NCBI GenBank assembly: GCA_016765435.1
Contig: JAESPY010000076.1
Location: 1 to 7,853, forward strand
Direction: 5' to 3'
Origin: Emcibacter sp.
GTDB taxonomy: Bacteria; Pseudomonadota; Alphaproteobacteria; Sphingomonadales; Emcibacteraceae
Length of the DNA: 7,853 nucleotides
Shown here: positions 6,503-7,853 of the stretch, in pieces
Numbering within the stretch: the first letter of the stretch is position 1
How the letters are laid out: each line of letters begins with the position of its first letter
Position numbers and translations under genes: made by a program
Notes under the pieces: model-generated
The model's input: only the letters and a program-made list of their open reading frames with translations
What the model was told of the DNA's origin: nothing
The model's database searches: none

Positions 6503-7853
6503 ATGGAACAGTTACTGAATAAATATGGAATTAGAAGTCGTATCCTACTGGTTGTATGCGTTTTATTAATAACCGTGACAATATTTGCGGCAACAATATT
6601 GAACAACTACTGGACAGAAAAAACCGCATTAGACAAAGTCGAAGGTCTCGCCACCTTTTCACCCTTTGTCAGTAATGTTATTCATGAGTTGCAAAAAGAA
6701 CGCGGCACATCAGCCGGTTATATAAGTTCCAAAGCAGCCCCTCTATTTAGCCAGTCTCTCACCCTCCAGAAAACATCCACAGATAGTTTTATCAATGACT
6801 TTAAAGCTGAACTGGAACTTTTCCCGGAAGAAGAATACAGCACCGCACTGGTTACAAAAATCCAGGCCGCTCTGTCTCAGTTAAATAACCTCACGGCAGA
6901 AAGAAGCCAAGTAGGCAACCTGTCCGAGTCCATTTCTGGTATGGCATCATATTACACCAAAGCCATTGCGAGCCTGCTGGAAGTCATCAAAGAATCAACC
7001 GCTTTGACCAGCGATGCCAGTCTACTGCAAATGACAACCACATATATTGCGCTGCTTGAAGCCAAAGAACGCGCTGGACTGGAACGCGCTATGGGGGCGG
7101 GCAGTTTTGCTGCGGGAGCCTTTAAAGACACCGTTTTTCAGCGTTTCATATCACTGATTGCAGAACAAAAAGCTTTCATGGCAACTTTTAAGGCTTATGC
7201 ATCCAACGAAACGAACAAAACTTATAACGATACCGTACGCGGTTCTGATGTTAACCGGGTGAATGAATTACGGGCCTATGCTCTGAAATCATCCGCGGAT
7301 TTATCCGGTAGCGGTGCCGCAGGTACAACAGAATGGTTTTCCGTGATCACAGGAAAAATCAATCTTCTTAAAAAAGTCGAAGACAAAATTGCAACAGACC
7401 TTGGTGATACGGCATCCTCACTTGCGGCGGCGTCTTCCCAAACCTTCTGGACCATTTTATCTCTGGTTCTGGTTTTAATCGTTTCTATTGCCCTGCTCGC
7501 CACAAAAATTGCCCAGTCCATTGTTAGCCCATTGACGAATATTAAAACCAGCATGATCGCGCTTTCAGAAGGCAATCTTGAGGCTGATATCCCCCATATG
7601 GATTATGGCAGCGAAATTGGCGAAATGTCCGGCGCTGTGAACGTCTTTAAAGTCAATGCAATTGAACAGGTGCGTCTGGAAGAAGAAGCCGCTGCCGCCC
7701 GTGTCGCCCAGCAAGAAGCCGACGAAAAACGTCTGGAAGAAGAAAAGGTCGCAAAAGACAACAAACATGCAGAAGAACAGCGGCACGAATGCGCGTCCCT
7801 TCTCTTTGCCCATCACCGAGTAAACCATCTCGTCGCGAACCCAGAGGCAGAAG
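6503..7853 (+). CDS. Chemoreceptor with NIT (nitrate/nitrite-sensing) domain, incomplete
   Basis: This reads open to the right edge (450 residues). TM1 lies at about 13-33. The periplasmic part carries the NIT-domain signatures: HELQKERGTSAGYISS (61-76) with LTLQKTSTDSFINDF (86-100), and LLEAKERAGLERAMGAGSF (184-202) with FQRFISLIAEQKAFMATFKA (212-231). NIT domains bind nitrate or nitrite in characterised proteins such as NasR, where conserved arginines contact the ligand; Arg67 and Arg195 here sit in the conserved motifs, but their roles are inferred. TM2 is about 314-336, HAMP about 337-389 (EGNLEADIP, EIGEMSGAVNVFK), then a charged coiled coil (390-427). The MCP signalling domain is not reached. 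AAGGG (6491-6495) is a good ribosome site, 7 bases from ATG. From residue 428 (about 7784) the sequence stops looking like a receptor; see findings. Confidence 0.88.
   Translation, partial: MEQLLNKYGIRSRILLVVCVLLITVTIFAATILNNYWTEKTALDKVEGLATFSPFVSNVIHELQKERGTSAGYISSKAAPLFSQSLTLQKTSTDSFINDFKAELELFPEEEYSTALVTKIQAALSQLNNLTAERSQVGNLSESISGMASYYTKAIASLLEVIKESTALTSDASLLQMTTTYIALLEAKERAGLERAMGAGSFAAGAFKDTVFQRFISLIAEQKAFMATFKAYASNETNKTYNDTVRGSDVNRVNELRAYALKSSADLSGSGAAGTTEWFSVITGKINLLKKVEDKIATDLGDTASSLAAASSQTFWTILSLVLVLIVSIALLATKIAQSIVSPLTNIKTSMIALSEGNLEADIPHMDYGSEIGEMSGAVNVFKVNAIEQVRLEEEAAAARVAQQEADEKRLEEEKVAKDNKHAEEQRHECASLLFAHHRVNHLVANPEAE

Noticed and set aside
7565..7828. A minus-strand open frame across the end of the second receptor, starting MVYSVMGKEKGRAFVP
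   Set aside because: Most of it is antisense to a clear HAMP/coiled-coil coding region. Only its first ~15 residues fall in the odd terminal segment, and they match nothing I recognise, so it is not called as a gene; the segment is reported as a possible junction instead.

Overview
The window looks like a chromosomal segment from an alphaproteobacterium. The evidence is the gene order bamE <> cbp3-like chaperone - DUF177/yceD - plsX - fabH, the presence of a ubiquinol-cytochrome c chaperone, and the alphaproteobacterial style of the chemoreceptors. Coding GC looks moderate (high 40s percent by eye), and the gaps around the chemoreceptor genes are clearly AT-rich. The exact genus cannot be told from the sequence.

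Layout. Positions 1-3021 hold four tightly packed minus-strand genes, read right to left: the ubiquinol-cytochrome c chaperone, the DUF177 protein, plsX and the 5' part of fabH (cut by the left edge). The chaperone stop directly abuts the DUF177 start. plsX and fabH overlap by an ATGA and plsX starts with TTG. A 146-base divergent region (3022-3167) separates this block from plus-strand bamE (3168-3632), an outer-membrane lipoprotein gene. This half is ordinary core biology: rRNA/ribosome-linked DUF177, respiratory complex III assembly, the entry steps of phospholipid and fatty-acid synthesis, and outer-membrane protein assembly.

Positions 3633-4106 are a long AT-rich gap with several inverted repeats and, at 3997-4010, an FNR/FixK-type box. 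It leads into two tandem plus-strand chemoreceptor genes. The first (4107-6308) has a periplasmic sensor built of two repeats of about 130 residues. The second (6503 to the right edge) has a periplasmic NIT (nitrate/nitrite-sensing) domain. Their HAMP and linker regions are alike, but their sensors are unrelated. A perfect 16-bp hairpin sits between them, and a 9-base motif (ATGGCCTAT) recurs in the noncoding DNA on both sides of the first receptor.

Taken together, the right half suggests chemoreceptors tied to anaerobic or nitrate respiration: one has an oxygen/redox-regulator site upstream and the other a nitrate-type sensor. This is an inference. The last ~70 bases (from about 7784) do not read like a chemoreceptor although the frame stays open, so they may be a chimeric or rearranged junction. 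I see no clear case for a wholly new system. The points most worth following are the FNR box plus NIT receptor pairing, the repeated GGCC-centred motif and the structured AT-rich gap.
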